Positions 1-5,800 of a stretch of 5,815 nucleotides of DNA are shown in pieces. The position numbers and the translations under genes are program-made. The notes under the pieces are model-generated. The model was not told the DNA's origin. It saw only the letters and a list, made by a program, of their open reading frames with translations, and made no database searches. The stretch lies in assembly GCA_039026975.1 (NCBI GenBank), contig JBCCLI010000408.1, positions 1-5,815 on the forward strand. Direction: 5' to 3'. Origin of the DNA: JBCBKZ01 sp039026975 (GTDB lineage Bacteria > Bacteroidota > Bacteroidia > J057). Every line of letters begins with the position of its first letter. The first letter of the stretch is position 1.

Positions 1-1
1 C

Positions 2-1207
2 AGCCTGAATGATGATGACTACAGAGAAGCTGGCTTTGATGATAGCGGCTGGCCTATGACAGATTTACCAGCTATGATAGAAGATCTGGACTGCCTGGGG
101 CCAGATGGTGCCGTATGGTTTAGAAAAAGCTTTACTGTAGAAAATCCTGATAACGACCTTACTTTTTCTGTAGAGAATGGAATAGACGATTCAGATATAG
201 CCTATATAAACGGCCAGATATTTGGTTCTACTGTTTGTTGGAACTGTCCGAGAGAGTATACCATCCCAGCCTCTGCGCTTGAGCAGGGAGAAAATACAAT
301 CGCTATTAGAATCATAGACACAGGTGGCGGAGGTGGATTCTCGGGAAAAGTTAGCCTGAAGGAAGCTGACGGGAGTGAGATTCCTATTGCAGAGGGATGG
401 TCCTATATGCAAATAGCTGATTTACAAAGCGGACAATTCCTCCTATTTCATGAGAAGCCGGAAGCCCTGGCTAATGCGCCGGAAGGTTTATCCAGCTTTA
501 GCTTTAATGCCAACAGCCCAAGCGTACTATTCAACGGCATGATTCAGCCCATCATTCCGTATGGCATAAAGGGCGCCATCTGGTATCAGGGAGAAAGTAA
601 TGTGGGGAGACATGTACAGTATGAAAAACTTTTCCAGGCCATGATCACTGACTGGCGGGAAAGATGGAGATCAGACTTCCCTTTCTACTTCGTGCAGATA
701 GCTCCATTCTCATATGGCAATGAGCTTTCTCCGGCACTAAGAGATGCCCAGCGAAAAAGTCTGGCTACCTCTAAAACAGGTATGGCTGTCACCATGGACA
801 TAGGAGATGATGTGAGCATACATCCAGGGAATAAGCAAGATGTTGGAGACCGATTAGCCAAGTGGGCCCTAGTTCAAGATTATGGACAAGACATGGTCTA
901 CTCTGGGCCTCTTTACGCTTCTCACACTACAGACGGCAATGTCCTTACCGTATCCTTCGAACATACAGGAAGCGGATTGACGGCGGGAAAAGGTGGCCTC
1001 CAGAACTTTGAAGTGGCCGGTGAAGATGGGGTATTCCACTCTGCGTCTGCCAAAATAGTGGGAGATCAGATCCAGTTAACATCAAATAAGGTTTCCGCCC
1101 CTATACATGTTCGCTATGGTTGGAAGGATTATCTGGTTGGCAGCTTGTTTAATCAGGAAGGCTTACCCGCCTCTTCTTTTTCGAGCAGTGTTTCTAATGT
1201 TGAATGA
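2..1207 (+). CDS. Sialate O-acetylesterase (SGNH hydrolase), 5'-truncated by the window
   Basis: The reading frame is open from base 2, so the first in-frame ATG (base 56) is internal and the true start lies upstream of the window. About 401 residues are visible. Numbering from the ATG at 56, residues 1-105 form the beta-rich jelly-roll insertion of this family (GAVWFRKSF at 18-26, then INGQIFGST). The SGNH core resumes with GAIWYQGESN at 173-182, YEKLFQAMITDWR at 189-201, FPFYFVQIAPF at 208-218 and DIGDDVSIHPGNK at 248-260; His256 is the likely catalytic His. The GDSL block with the nucleophilic Ser is not visible. Family members are usually exported and remove O-acetyl groups from sialic acids or, in related enzymes, from plant or algal polysaccharides; the substrate cannot be read from the sequence. 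The neighbour at 1560 is GH109-like, which fits glycan degradation. The family call is firm; substrate and localisation are inferred. Confidence 0.93.
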   Translation, partial: SLNDDDYREAGFDDSGWPMTDLPAMIEDLDCLGPDGAVWFRKSFTVENPDNDLTFSVENGIDDSDIAYINGQIFGSTVCWNCPREYTIPASALEQGENTIAIRIIDTGGGGGFSGKVSLKEADGSEIPIAEGWSYMQIADLQSGQFLLFHEKPEALANAPEGLSSFSFNANSPSVLFNGMIQPIIPYGIKGAIWYQGESNVGRHVQYEKLFQAMITDWRERWRSDFPFYFVQIAPFSYGNELSPALRDAQRKSLATSKTGMAVTMDIGDDVSIHPGNKQDVGDRLAKWALVQDYGQDMVYSGPLYASHTTDGNVLTVSFEHTGSGLTAGKGGLQNFEVAGEDGVFHSASAKIVGDQIQLTSNKVSAPIHVRYGWKDYLVGSLFNQEGLPASSFSSSVSNVE

Positions 1208-1340
1208 AAGAATGGGTGAATTTTGAATGCAGTAGAGGGATAGCAAAGCTGCCATCTAATAATGTTGGGAGAATTTAGCAAATAGAAAGGGGCTTAATGG
1301 GTCTAGGATCCCTTACATCAGAAATTATTAACTTCAAAAA

Positions 1341-1364
1341 TCAACCATTGAAAATTCAATCATT
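1341..1364 (+). repeat. 24-bp direct repeat, copy A
   Basis: This stretch begins TCAACCATTGAAAATTC and matches 1496-1519 at 22 of 24 positions; the differences are position 10 (G/C) and position 19 (A/T). Copy A also contains an inverted repeat, ATTGAA-AA-TTCAAT at 1347-1360. The two copies flank the pair of GC hairpins. The match is seen directly. It may be a fragment of the same low-complexity ATTCA family rather than a true duplication. Confidence 0.6.
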
Positions 1365-1378
1365 AATAACGATGTGTT

Positions 1379-1403
1379 AAGGTTTCGCCCCTACGGGGCT
1401 TTT
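1379..1403 (+). repeat. Short hairpin repeat, copy 1 (GCCCC-TAC-GGGGC)
   Basis: A perfect 5-bp stem, 1387-1391 with 1395-1399, closes a TAC loop. It is preceded by AAGGTTTC and followed by TTTT (1400-1403). A second copy with the same layout lies 49 bp downstream. From memory, units of the form TTTC-stem-CCTAYGG-stem-CTT are scattered through Bacteroidota spacers. The short T run might let it act as a weak terminator for the esterase, but the stem is short for that. Confidence 0.65.
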
Positions 1404-1420
1404 GATGGATAATTCTATGT

Positions 1421-1450
1421 TTCTACCAAGATTTCAGCCCTATGGGCTTA
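1421..1450 (+). repeat. Short hairpin repeat, copy 2 (AGCCC-TAT-GGGCT)
   Basis: A perfect 5-bp stem, 1436-1440 with 1444-1448, closes a TAT loop. It is preceded by TTCTACCAAGATTTC (1421-1435) and followed by TA. Against copy 1, the two outer base pairs differ but both still pair (G:C to A:T and C:G to G:C), while the inner CCC/GGG and the TAY loop stay the same. That is the pattern expected if the fold, rather than the exact bases, is kept. Confidence 0.65.
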
Positions 1451-1451
1451 G

Positions 1452-1555
1452 CATTCAAAATTCAACCACTTAATCATTCACAACTCATTCATCATTCAAC
1501 CATTCAAAATTCATTCATTCAGTCAGTCATTCAATCACTCTCAATTCACTCATTG
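1452..1555 (+). repeat. ATTCA-rich low-complexity tract upstream of the GH109-like gene
   Basis: The pentamer ATTCA occurs about eleven times in roughly 100 bases at irregular spacing, including an ATTCATTCATTCA run at 1509-1521. Bases 1452-1521 contain no G at all on the + strand. The tract stops a few bases before the ATG at 1560, so if transcribed it would be a long unstructured leader. Tracts of this kind are, from memory, common in Bacteroidota spacers. Any role in translation is inference. Confidence 0.7.
1496..1519 (+). repeat. 24-bp direct repeat, copy B
   Basis: This is the partner of 1341-1364, with two mismatches in 24 positions. It sits inside the ATTCA-rich tract, so the similarity may reflect the shared low-complexity composition. 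Confidence 0.55.
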
Positions 1556-1559
1556 CCTT

Positions 1560-2954
1560 ATGAACCCACTTAACAGACGAAATTTCCTCAAGAAAACCTC
1601 CCTTTCTGGTGCCCTGCTGGGATTAGGGACGCTGTTTACCAATCAGTCTATGGCAGATGTGCCTACCGCTGAGGGACAATATATGGGCGGATTTGCAGCA
1701 CCCAAGCTCCCCACAGTCAGAGCAGCTTTCATTGGAGTGGGACACAGAGGGAAGGGACATGCCAAATTCTTCGCCCAACTTCCGGGAACAGAAGTGGTGG
1801 CCATCAGTGATTTGTTTGAGGACAATGTGGAGAAGACGAAGGAGATCGTAAAAGAAGCTACAGAAGAAGGCAGACATCAGAATATCAAGGGCTACTTCGG
1901 AGAGGAGAACCTATGGATGAAGATGCTGGAAGAGGTAAAGCCGGATGCCGTCTTTATCTCCACCAACTGGCATAACCACGCGCCCATGGCCATAGCCGCA
2001 ATGAAGGCTGGTGCACACGCGCTGGTGGAAGTGCCCATAGCCGTTACCCTGGAAGAAATGTGGGAGATCGTAAATACTTCTGAGAAAACGCAGAAGCATT
2101 GCATGATGATGGAGAATGTGAATTACGGACGCGATGAACTGATGTTCCTGAACATGTGTCGTCAGGGAGTAGTGGGAGAGCTGCTACATGCAGAGGCAGC
2201 CTATATACACGAACTGCGCTGGCAGATGGAAGAGCAAGAGAGAGGTACTGGTTCATGGAGAACGAACCACTACGCCAAAAGAAACGGTAACCTCTATCCT
2301 ACCCACGGCCTAGGTCCGGTAGCTCAATATATGAACCTGGGAAGGGGAGATGACACCTTCGGAAGTCTGGTTTCTTTTTCTACGCCTGGATTGGGACGAC
2401 AGGATTATGCCGCCAAAAATTATCCGGCTGACCATAAATGGAACCGGCTCAACTTTAATGGAGGCGACCTAAATACCTCTATCATCAAAACCCAGCTAGG
2501 GAGAACTATCATGGTGCAGTGGGATGAAACCAGCCCTAGGCCCTACTCTAGACACAACCTTATTCAGGGAACCAAAGGCACCCTGGCAGGCTTCCCAACC
2601 CGAGCAGCTCTTGAAGGAGGGGTAGAAGGTATCACGGAAGATCACCACTCTTGGGTGGAGGGAGAGCAGTTACAAGCACTTTATGATAAATACGACCATC
2701 CACTTTACAAAAGGCTTTCTTCCAGCAGTAAGGGAAGTGGGCATGGTGGCATGGATGGCATCATGATGTATCGCATAGTAGAGTGCCTTCAGAAAGGATT
2801 ACCGCTGGACCAAAACGTCTATGAAGGCTGTTTCTGGAGTGCTGTGGCACCTCTTAGTGAAAGATCTGTTGCTAGCGGTGGTTCCCCACAACCATTCCCA
2901 GACTTCACCAGAGGGAAGTGGAAAGTAACGGATCAACTGGAAATAGTGAGCTAG
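1560..2954 (+). CDS. Tat-exported Gfo/Idh/MocA protein, GH109-type (alpha-N-acetylgalactosaminidase-like)
   Basis: This 464-residue protein starts with a twin-arginine signal, NRRNFLKK at 5-12, followed by a hydrophobic stretch at 13-26 and a plausible cleavage site near residue 32, so it should be folded in the cytoplasm and exported to the periplasm. The Rossmann domain has GVGHRG at 59-64, ISD at 82-84 and NWHNH at 136-140. The usual Gfo/Idh/MocA EKP is EVP here (157-159), which I remember as normal for GH109. Further GH109-like blocks are ENVNYGRDEL at 185-194, NGNLYPTHGLGPV at 242-254, GDLNTS at 302-307, SPRPYSR at 325-331 and GHGGMDG at 394-400. Tyr246 and His249 have the spacing I recall for Tyr225/His228 of the Elizabethkingia NagA enzyme. 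Characterised relatives use tightly bound NAD+ to release terminal alpha-GalNAc. The length is close to that family's. There is no Shine-Dalgarno site; the start is chosen because the Tat motif follows at once. The substrate is inferred, and another Gfo/Idh/MocA activity remains possible. Confidence 0.9.
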   Translation: MNPLNRRNFLKKTSLSGALLGLGTLFTNQSMADVPTAEGQYMGGFAAPKLPTVRAAFIGVGHRGKGHAKFFAQLPGTEVVAISDLFEDNVEKTKEIVKEATEEGRHQNIKGYFGEENLWMKMLEEVKPDAVFISTNWHNHAPMAIAAMKAGAHALVEVPIAVTLEEMWEIVNTSEKTQKHCMMMENVNYGRDELMFLNMCRQGVVGELLHAEAAYIHELRWQMEEQERGTGSWRTNHYAKRNGNLYPTHGLGPVAQYMNLGRGDDTFGSLVSFSTPGLGRQDYAAKNYPADHKWNRLNFNGGDLNTSIIKTQLGRTIMVQWDETSPRPYSRHNLIQGTKGTLAGFPTRAALEGGVEGITEDHHSWVEGEQLQALYDKYDHPLYKRLSSSSKGSGHGGMDGIMMYRIVECLQKGLPLDQNVYEGCFWSAVAPLSERSVASGGSPQPFPDFTRGKWKVTDQLEIVS

Positions 2955-2969
2955 GCATATTTTCTTCTT

Positions 2970-2983
2970 TTCCTTGTAAGGAA
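2970..2983. other. Small inverted repeat after the GH109-like gene
   Basis: TTCCTT-GT-AAGGAA is a perfect inverted repeat in the 78-bp gap before the glycosyltransferase; as RNA it would be a 5-bp stem with a TGTA loop. A T-rich stretch (2960-2971) precedes it and no T run follows, so it does not look like a standard + strand terminator. Its role is unknown. Confidence 0.3.
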
Positions 2984-3020
2984 CCCTAAATAAAATCGTT
3001 CTGACAGCAGGATAATTTGG

Positions 3021-3028
3021 TAAGTTTG
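3021..3028 (+). promoter_or_regulatory. Candidate Bacteroidota -7 box (TAAGTTTG)
   Basis: TAAGTTTG matches the Bacteroidota -7 consensus TAnnTTTG exactly and lies only 4 bases before the ATG at 3033. Only a partial -33 match (TTCTG at 2999-3003) is seen at about the right distance. If used, transcription would begin at or near the start codon, giving a leaderless or nearly leaderless mRNA. A chance match is quite possible because only six bases are fixed. Confidence 0.3.
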
Positions 3029-3032
3029 CTGG

Positions 3033-4328
3033 ATGAAAAAATTGCTGTTGATTTCATATTACTGGCCACCATCAGGAGGAGCGGGGGTTCAACGTTGCTT
3101 GAAGCATGTCAAATACTTCAGAGAGTTTGGTTGGGAGCCGGTAGTCTTTACAGCAGAGGGCGCAGCCTACCCCATACTGGATGAATCCCTCACCAAGGAC
3201 ATTCCGGAAGGCATAGAAGTGGTTAAAGGACCTATTTGGGAACCCTACGAATTATACAAGCGTTTTACTGGACAGAAAAAGAAAGAACGAGTGTATTCCG
3301 GTTTTCTGTCAGAAGATAAAAAGCCTTCTTTCACCCAAAGAGCATCTGTCTGGATCAGAGGAAATTTCTTCATTCCTGATGCCAGAAAATTCTGGATCAG
3401 GCCTTCCGTCAAGCTGCTCACCAAATACCTCAAAGAAAATCCGGTAGATGCCATCATTTCCAGCGGGCCTCCACACTCCGTGCATATGATCGCGAGGGGA
3501 GTGAGAAGGAATACAGGCATTCCCTGGCTAGCCGACTTCCGTGATCCCTGGACCAACATAGATTTCTATGACCAACTCATGCTGACCTCATGGGCAGATA
3601 AGGCCCACCACAGAATGGAGAAGTCTGTAATAGAGGAAGCTGATAAAATGGTGACAGTAAGTTGGAAATGGGCGGAGGAGTATAAAGAAATGGGCCGCAA
3701 GGATATTCAGGTGATCACCAATGGCTTTGATGATGCAGATTTTCAGTTTGGAGAAGTGGCATTAGATGAGAAATTCTCCTTTAACCATATAGGCTACCTA
3801 AATACCGACAGGAATCCCCCTGCCCTGTGGAAGGCCTTTGGAGAACTTTGCCAGGAGATCCCTACTATGAAGGAGGCACTAGTTCTAAGATTTATCGGGA
3901 AGACGGATCAGCTTACCTTCGCACAATTGGAGGAGCAGGGATTAATGGAAGTAGTGGAAAAGGTAGATTACATGCCACATAATGAAGTAGTCAAAACCCT
4001 GGCTCAATCACAGATTTTGCTTCTCCTTATCAATAACACCCCCAACGTATTAGGTGTCATCCCGGGAAAGATTTTTGAGTACCTTGCTTCCGGTAGGCCT
4101 ATCATGGGTGTAGGAAATCCAGAAGGAGATTCTGCAAGAATCCTTCGGGAAACAGAGGCTGGAAAAATGATTGACTTTGATAATGGAGAGGAACTCAAGC
4201 GGGAAATTCTCCGTCTTTATCAACTCTACAAAAAGAAGAAACTCACTGTTAATAAAGGAAACATAGCCAGATTTACCCGTAAACATTCTGCAGGACTGAT
4301 GGCAGGACTACTAGACCAGATGGTATAA
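3033..4328 (+). CDS. Glycosyltransferase, GT4-like (GT-B fold)
   Basis: This 431-residue protein has no signal peptide or clear membrane segment, so it likely acts at the cytoplasmic face of the membrane and transfers a sugar from a nucleotide-sugar donor to a glycan or lipid carrier. The N-terminal acceptor-side domain opens with LLISYYWPPSGGAGVQR at 5-21, which fixes the start at 3033. It continues with ISSGPPHSVH at 142-151 and ADFRDPW at 167-173. The C-terminal donor domain begins near TNGFDD at 229-234 and GYLNTDRNP at 254-262, and includes PGKIFEYLASGRPI at 344-357, the counterpart of the GT4 donor-binding E-x7-E region, then GDSARIL at 365-371. The length is normal. Donor and acceptor cannot be told. 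No polysaccharide-synthesis genes lie beside it here, so it looks like a stand-alone gene. A 78-bp gap separates it from the GH109-like gene. Confidence 0.88.
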   Translation: MKKLLLISYYWPPSGGAGVQRCLKHVKYFREFGWEPVVFTAEGAAYPILDESLTKDIPEGIEVVKGPIWEPYELYKRFTGQKKKERVYSGFLSEDKKPSFTQRASVWIRGNFFIPDARKFWIRPSVKLLTKYLKENPVDAIISSGPPHSVHMIARGVRRNTGIPWLADFRDPWTNIDFYDQLMLTSWADKAHHRMEKSVIEEADKMVTVSWKWAEEYKEMGRKDIQVITNGFDDADFQFGEVALDEKFSFNHIGYLNTDRNPPALWKAFGELCQEIPTMKEALVLRFIGKTDQLTFAQLEEQGLMEVVEKVDYMPHNEVVKTLAQSQILLLLINNTPNVLGVIPGKIFEYLASGRPIMGVGNPEGDSARILRETEAGKMIDFDNGEELKREILRLYQLYKKKKLTVNKGNIARFTRKHSAGLMAGLLDQMV

Positions 4329-4346
4329 TTTGGAGATAGACATAAG

Positions 4347-4369
4347 TCCTATATTCTCAAAGTATAGGA
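4347..4369. promoter_or_regulatory. 9-bp hairpin between glycosyltransferase and toxin-antitoxin pair
   Basis: TCCTATATT (4347-4355) pairs with AGTATAGGA (4361-4369) through nine base pairs, one of them T-G, around a CTCAA loop. It begins 18 bases after the glycosyltransferase stop and ends 33 bases before the antitoxin start. Two readings are possible: a transcription terminator for the glycosyltransferase, although the nearest T run (4377-4380) is several bases away, or an operator bound by the antitoxin or toxin-antitoxin complex for autoregulation, as is common in type II modules. The palindrome is seen directly; its role is inferred. Confidence 0.45.
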
Positions 4370-4402
4370 AAAACTATTTTAATTTAACGCGTATATTAAG
4401 GC

Positions 4403-4618
4403 ATGGCAGAGTTAGTCAAACAAATAATGGCCTTACCTAAGGCAGATCGCCTAAAGATTGCTATGCAAATTCTCCTAAGTATCCAAGAAGAGGATGAACA
4501 GCTCCCCGCTTGGCACCAGGAAGAACTTGAAACTTTTCAGCAGTTACTATCAGAAGAAAAAGTTACTTATCACAATGAGAATAACTTCTGGGAAGAGGCA
4601 AAAAAAAGAGTCAAATGA
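4403..4618 (+). CDS. Antitoxin, addiction-module component family-like
   Basis: This small acidic 71-residue protein has the layout of the short addiction-module antitoxins found beside RelE/ParE toxins (Unstab_antitox type). A helix with LPKADRLKIAMQILLSI at 11-27 matches the family's LP-x3-R-x3-A-x2-LL-S pattern. It is followed by an acidic linker (EEDEQ at 29-33), Trp37 with an EEL helix, and a C-terminal FWEEAKKRVK (62-71), the counterpart of the family's weEv-x-r-lr end. Such antitoxins bind and neutralise the toxin and are unstable. Its stop overlaps the toxin start by ATGA, so translation is probably coupled, and the order (antitoxin first) is the usual one. No ribosome-binding site stands out. 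Family assignment is by pattern only, as similarity is modest. Confidence 0.7.
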   Translation: MAELVKQIMALPKADRLKIAMQILLSIQEEDEQLPAWHQEELETFQQLLSEEKVTYHNENNFWEEAKKRVK

Positions 4619-4920
4619 GCAACGAATTCATCTTAGTTGCTTCTGATAAGGCTTTGGATTTTATTTCAGAAGAGTACAATCAACTGGAAAAAATAAAAGA
4701 AGGATTAGGTGAGAGATTCTTTGATGCTGTGGAAGCATCTTTTAGTATCATAAAAAAGCGCCCATTAAGCTCCCCTCAAAAAGCAACTATCTATAGGCGA
4801 AGCCTGATCAATATTTCAAAAAGGATTCAATATTCCATCTATTTTCGACTCGAAGGAAAAACAATCTTCATAGACTTGATACTACCCAACTCCATTAATC
4901 CTAGTAAGCATCCGTCCTAG
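4615..4920 (+). CDS. RelE/ParE-superfamily toxin
   Basis: This 101-residue protein starts in the ATGA overlap with the antitoxin. The order of elements fits the RelE/ParE fold: two N-terminal helices with DFISEEYNQL at 15-24 and GLGERFFDAVEASFSII at 30-46, the Pro of KKRP near residue 50, then strands with IYRRSL at 59-64, RIQYSIYFRLE at 70-80 and KTIFIDLILP at 82-91. The block GLGERFFDAVE is characteristic of ParE-like members. The usual FPY before the central strand is IQY here, and the C-terminal His-Arg of many ParE proteins is replaced by PNSINPSKHP. Members either poison gyrase (ParE) or cut mRNA on the ribosome (RelE); which applies cannot be told. A hand count gives about 36% G+C over 4621-4920, below the neighbours, suggesting the pair was acquired. 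Confidence 0.78.
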   Translation: MSNEFILVASDKALDFISEEYNQLEKIKEGLGERFFDAVEASFSIIKKRPLSSPQKATIYRRSLINISKRIQYSIYFRLEGKTIFIDLILPNSINPSKHPS

Positions 4921-4955
4921 CAACTCTATTTTTTATAAATCTTCCTATTAGAATT

Positions 4956-4998
4956 GGAAAAGCTTTCCTAACTATATAGAGGAACGATAACTGTTAGG
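4956..4998. other. Inverted repeats in the spacer after the toxin gene
   Basis: Two alternative stems overlap here. GGAAA (4956-4960) pairs with TTTCC (4964-4968) around AGC, and CCTAAC (4967-4972) pairs with GTTAGG (4993-4998) around a 20-base loop. They share bases 4967-4968, so both cannot form fully at once. The T6 run at 4930-4935, just after the toxin stop, has no clear stem before it. The 130-bp spacer holds no gene. These may be chance structures; a terminator or a control element for the gene at 5051 would be guesses. Confidence 0.25.
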
Positions 4999-5050
4999 CA
5001 GAAATCTCCGTTAATGATTAAAAGGAACCCATAATATTCCACTGTCCTTT

Positions 5051-5689
5051 ATGATGGAGTCAAAATTTGATAGGCTAGTCGAAGAATACCAGCAGGTCAT
5101 TCCTTTTCAAATCCGATTTAAGGATGAGAGTTGGGAAATGCAGTTGCTGAACATCTTCGTGGTATGGTTCTGTCCCGGATTTCTCACTTCCTACACTACG
5201 GTGATCGGGAGCAAAATCTACTTCCCAAGTGAAAGGTTTATCCAGGAAGACCCAAACAGAGCCATCCGAATTTTGGCACATGAAGTGGTCCACTTGCTGG
5301 ATGCGGAGAAATCTTCTACGCCTGTCTTCATGTTGGGCTATGTATTCCCGCAGGTGTTGGCACTAGGCGTTTTTCTCTTTCCGCTGATTGGATTTTGGGC
5401 ATTGGCATTCTGGGTATTCCTTCTTCCCATTCCTTCCCGTTTCCGCTTTAACTATGAAGCCAGGGCTTACGCCATAGATTATATTACTTACCCTTACCTG
5501 GATAGAGAAGCCTATCTGGACAGAATTACGGAACACTTCTCTGGCTGGGGGTATTACAAAATGTTTCCTTACCCTGAAGAAGCTAAAGACACCATCATGC
5601 ACTGGGTAGAACAGACAGAAAATGGTTCTGATCCCATCCTTACAAAGGTTCTGCTGGTTTATGAAATGGTGAGCGAGTCTGGGATGTAA
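5051..5689 (+). CDS. Putative membrane-associated zinc metallopeptidase with HEVVH motif, family not recognised
   Basis: I do not recognise this 212-residue protein as a named family. It carries a classic zinc-protease motif, ILAHEVVHLLDAE at 74-86, with His77 and His81 as ligands and Glu78 as catalytic base. A conserved-looking NYEARAYA at 134-141 offers Glu136 as a third ligand, as in gluzincins. Upstream, IYFPSERF (56-63) resembles the strand often seen before such motifs. Between HEVVH and Glu136 lies a strongly hydrophobic stretch (about 91-127, with Pro and Gly in the middle) that could form two short membrane helices or a re-entrant hairpin. There is no signal peptide. The C-terminal part is soluble, with aromatic-rich HFSGWGYYKMFPYP at 162-175. 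The start could be 5051 or the adjacent ATG at 5054. The substrate is unknown, and nothing in the neighbours suggests one. Zinc binding is well supported by motif; proteolysis is inferred. Confidence 0.75.
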   Translation: MMESKFDRLVEEYQQVIPFQIRFKDESWEMQLLNIFVVWFCPGFLTSYTTVIGSKIYFPSERFIQEDPNRAIRILAHEVVHLLDAEKSSTPVFMLGYVFPQVLALGVFLFPLIGFWALAFWVFLLPIPSRFRFNYEARAYAIDYITYPYLDREAYLDRITEHFSGWGYYKMFPYPEEAKDTIMHWVEQTENGSDPILTKVLLVYEMVSESGM

Positions 5690-5695
5690 ATTCTC

Positions 5696-5719
5696 ACGCA
5701 AAGCCGCTAAGTCGCAAAG
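5696..5719 (+). repeat. Three tandem 8-bp NCGCAAAG units
   Basis: ACGCAAAG, CCGCTAAG and TCGCAAAG follow one another without a gap, starting 7 bases after the stop of the metallopeptidase-like gene. The second unit has one A-to-T change. From memory, tandem CGCAAAG units preceded by TTCTCA are a widespread intergenic repeat in Bacteroidota and some other phyla. No role is known to me. Confidence 0.65.
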
Positions 5720-5758
5720 AGATCTCCCTTAAGTTAATTACTTTTCAAAATTAATAGC

Positions 5759-5800
5759 TTTCGGGGCTGGCCGTTCCTCCACGGGTTGTGGCCGGGAATG
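5759..5800. other. GC-rich quasi-palindrome at the window edge
   Basis: CTGGCC (5767-5772) pairs with GGCCGG (5790-5795) with one T-G wobble, around a 17-base loop containing CCACGGG. The segment is much richer in G+C than the AT-rich bases before it (5728-5758). It may be the edge of an interspersed repeat or mobile element, or the C-terminal end of a minus-strand gene: all three minus-strand frames are open from 5815 to at least 5754, which is too short to mean anything. The identity cannot be settled within the window. Confidence 0.35.

Larger units (their letters stand above)
1208..1559. other. 352-bp intergenic spacer carrying repeats
   Basis: No ORF of coding character is seen on either strand. 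The first part (1208-1340) shows nothing recognisable, and no clear terminator follows the esterase. From 1341 on the spacer is built of repeats: a 24-bp direct repeat, two small GC hairpins and an ATTCA-rich tract that runs nearly to the next start codon. I found no convincing TAnnTTTG-type promoter box before 1560, so whether the downstream gene has its own promoter is open. Confidence 0.8.

Noticed and set aside
1314..1321. BamHI-like palindrome GGATCC within GGGTCTAGGATCCC, considered as a terminator for the esterase gene
   Set aside because: Only three outer G:C pairs match, the inner bases do not pair and there is no following T run.
1452..1555. CRISPR array suggested by repeated ATTCA words
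   Set aside because: The words are 5 bases long and irregularly spaced, with no constant repeat of 23 bases or more and no uniform spacers; it is low-complexity sequence.
3245..3559. 104-codon minus-strand ORF antisense to the glycosyltransferase
   Set aside because: The + strand frame encodes conserved GT4 motifs across the same interval, so this is a shadow frame.
5363..5701. 112-codon minus-strand ORF antisense to the HEVVH protein
   Set aside because: It overlaps almost wholly with a + strand gene that has clear motifs, its product is low-complexity with no recognisable domain, and its ATG falls in the CGCAAAG repeat.
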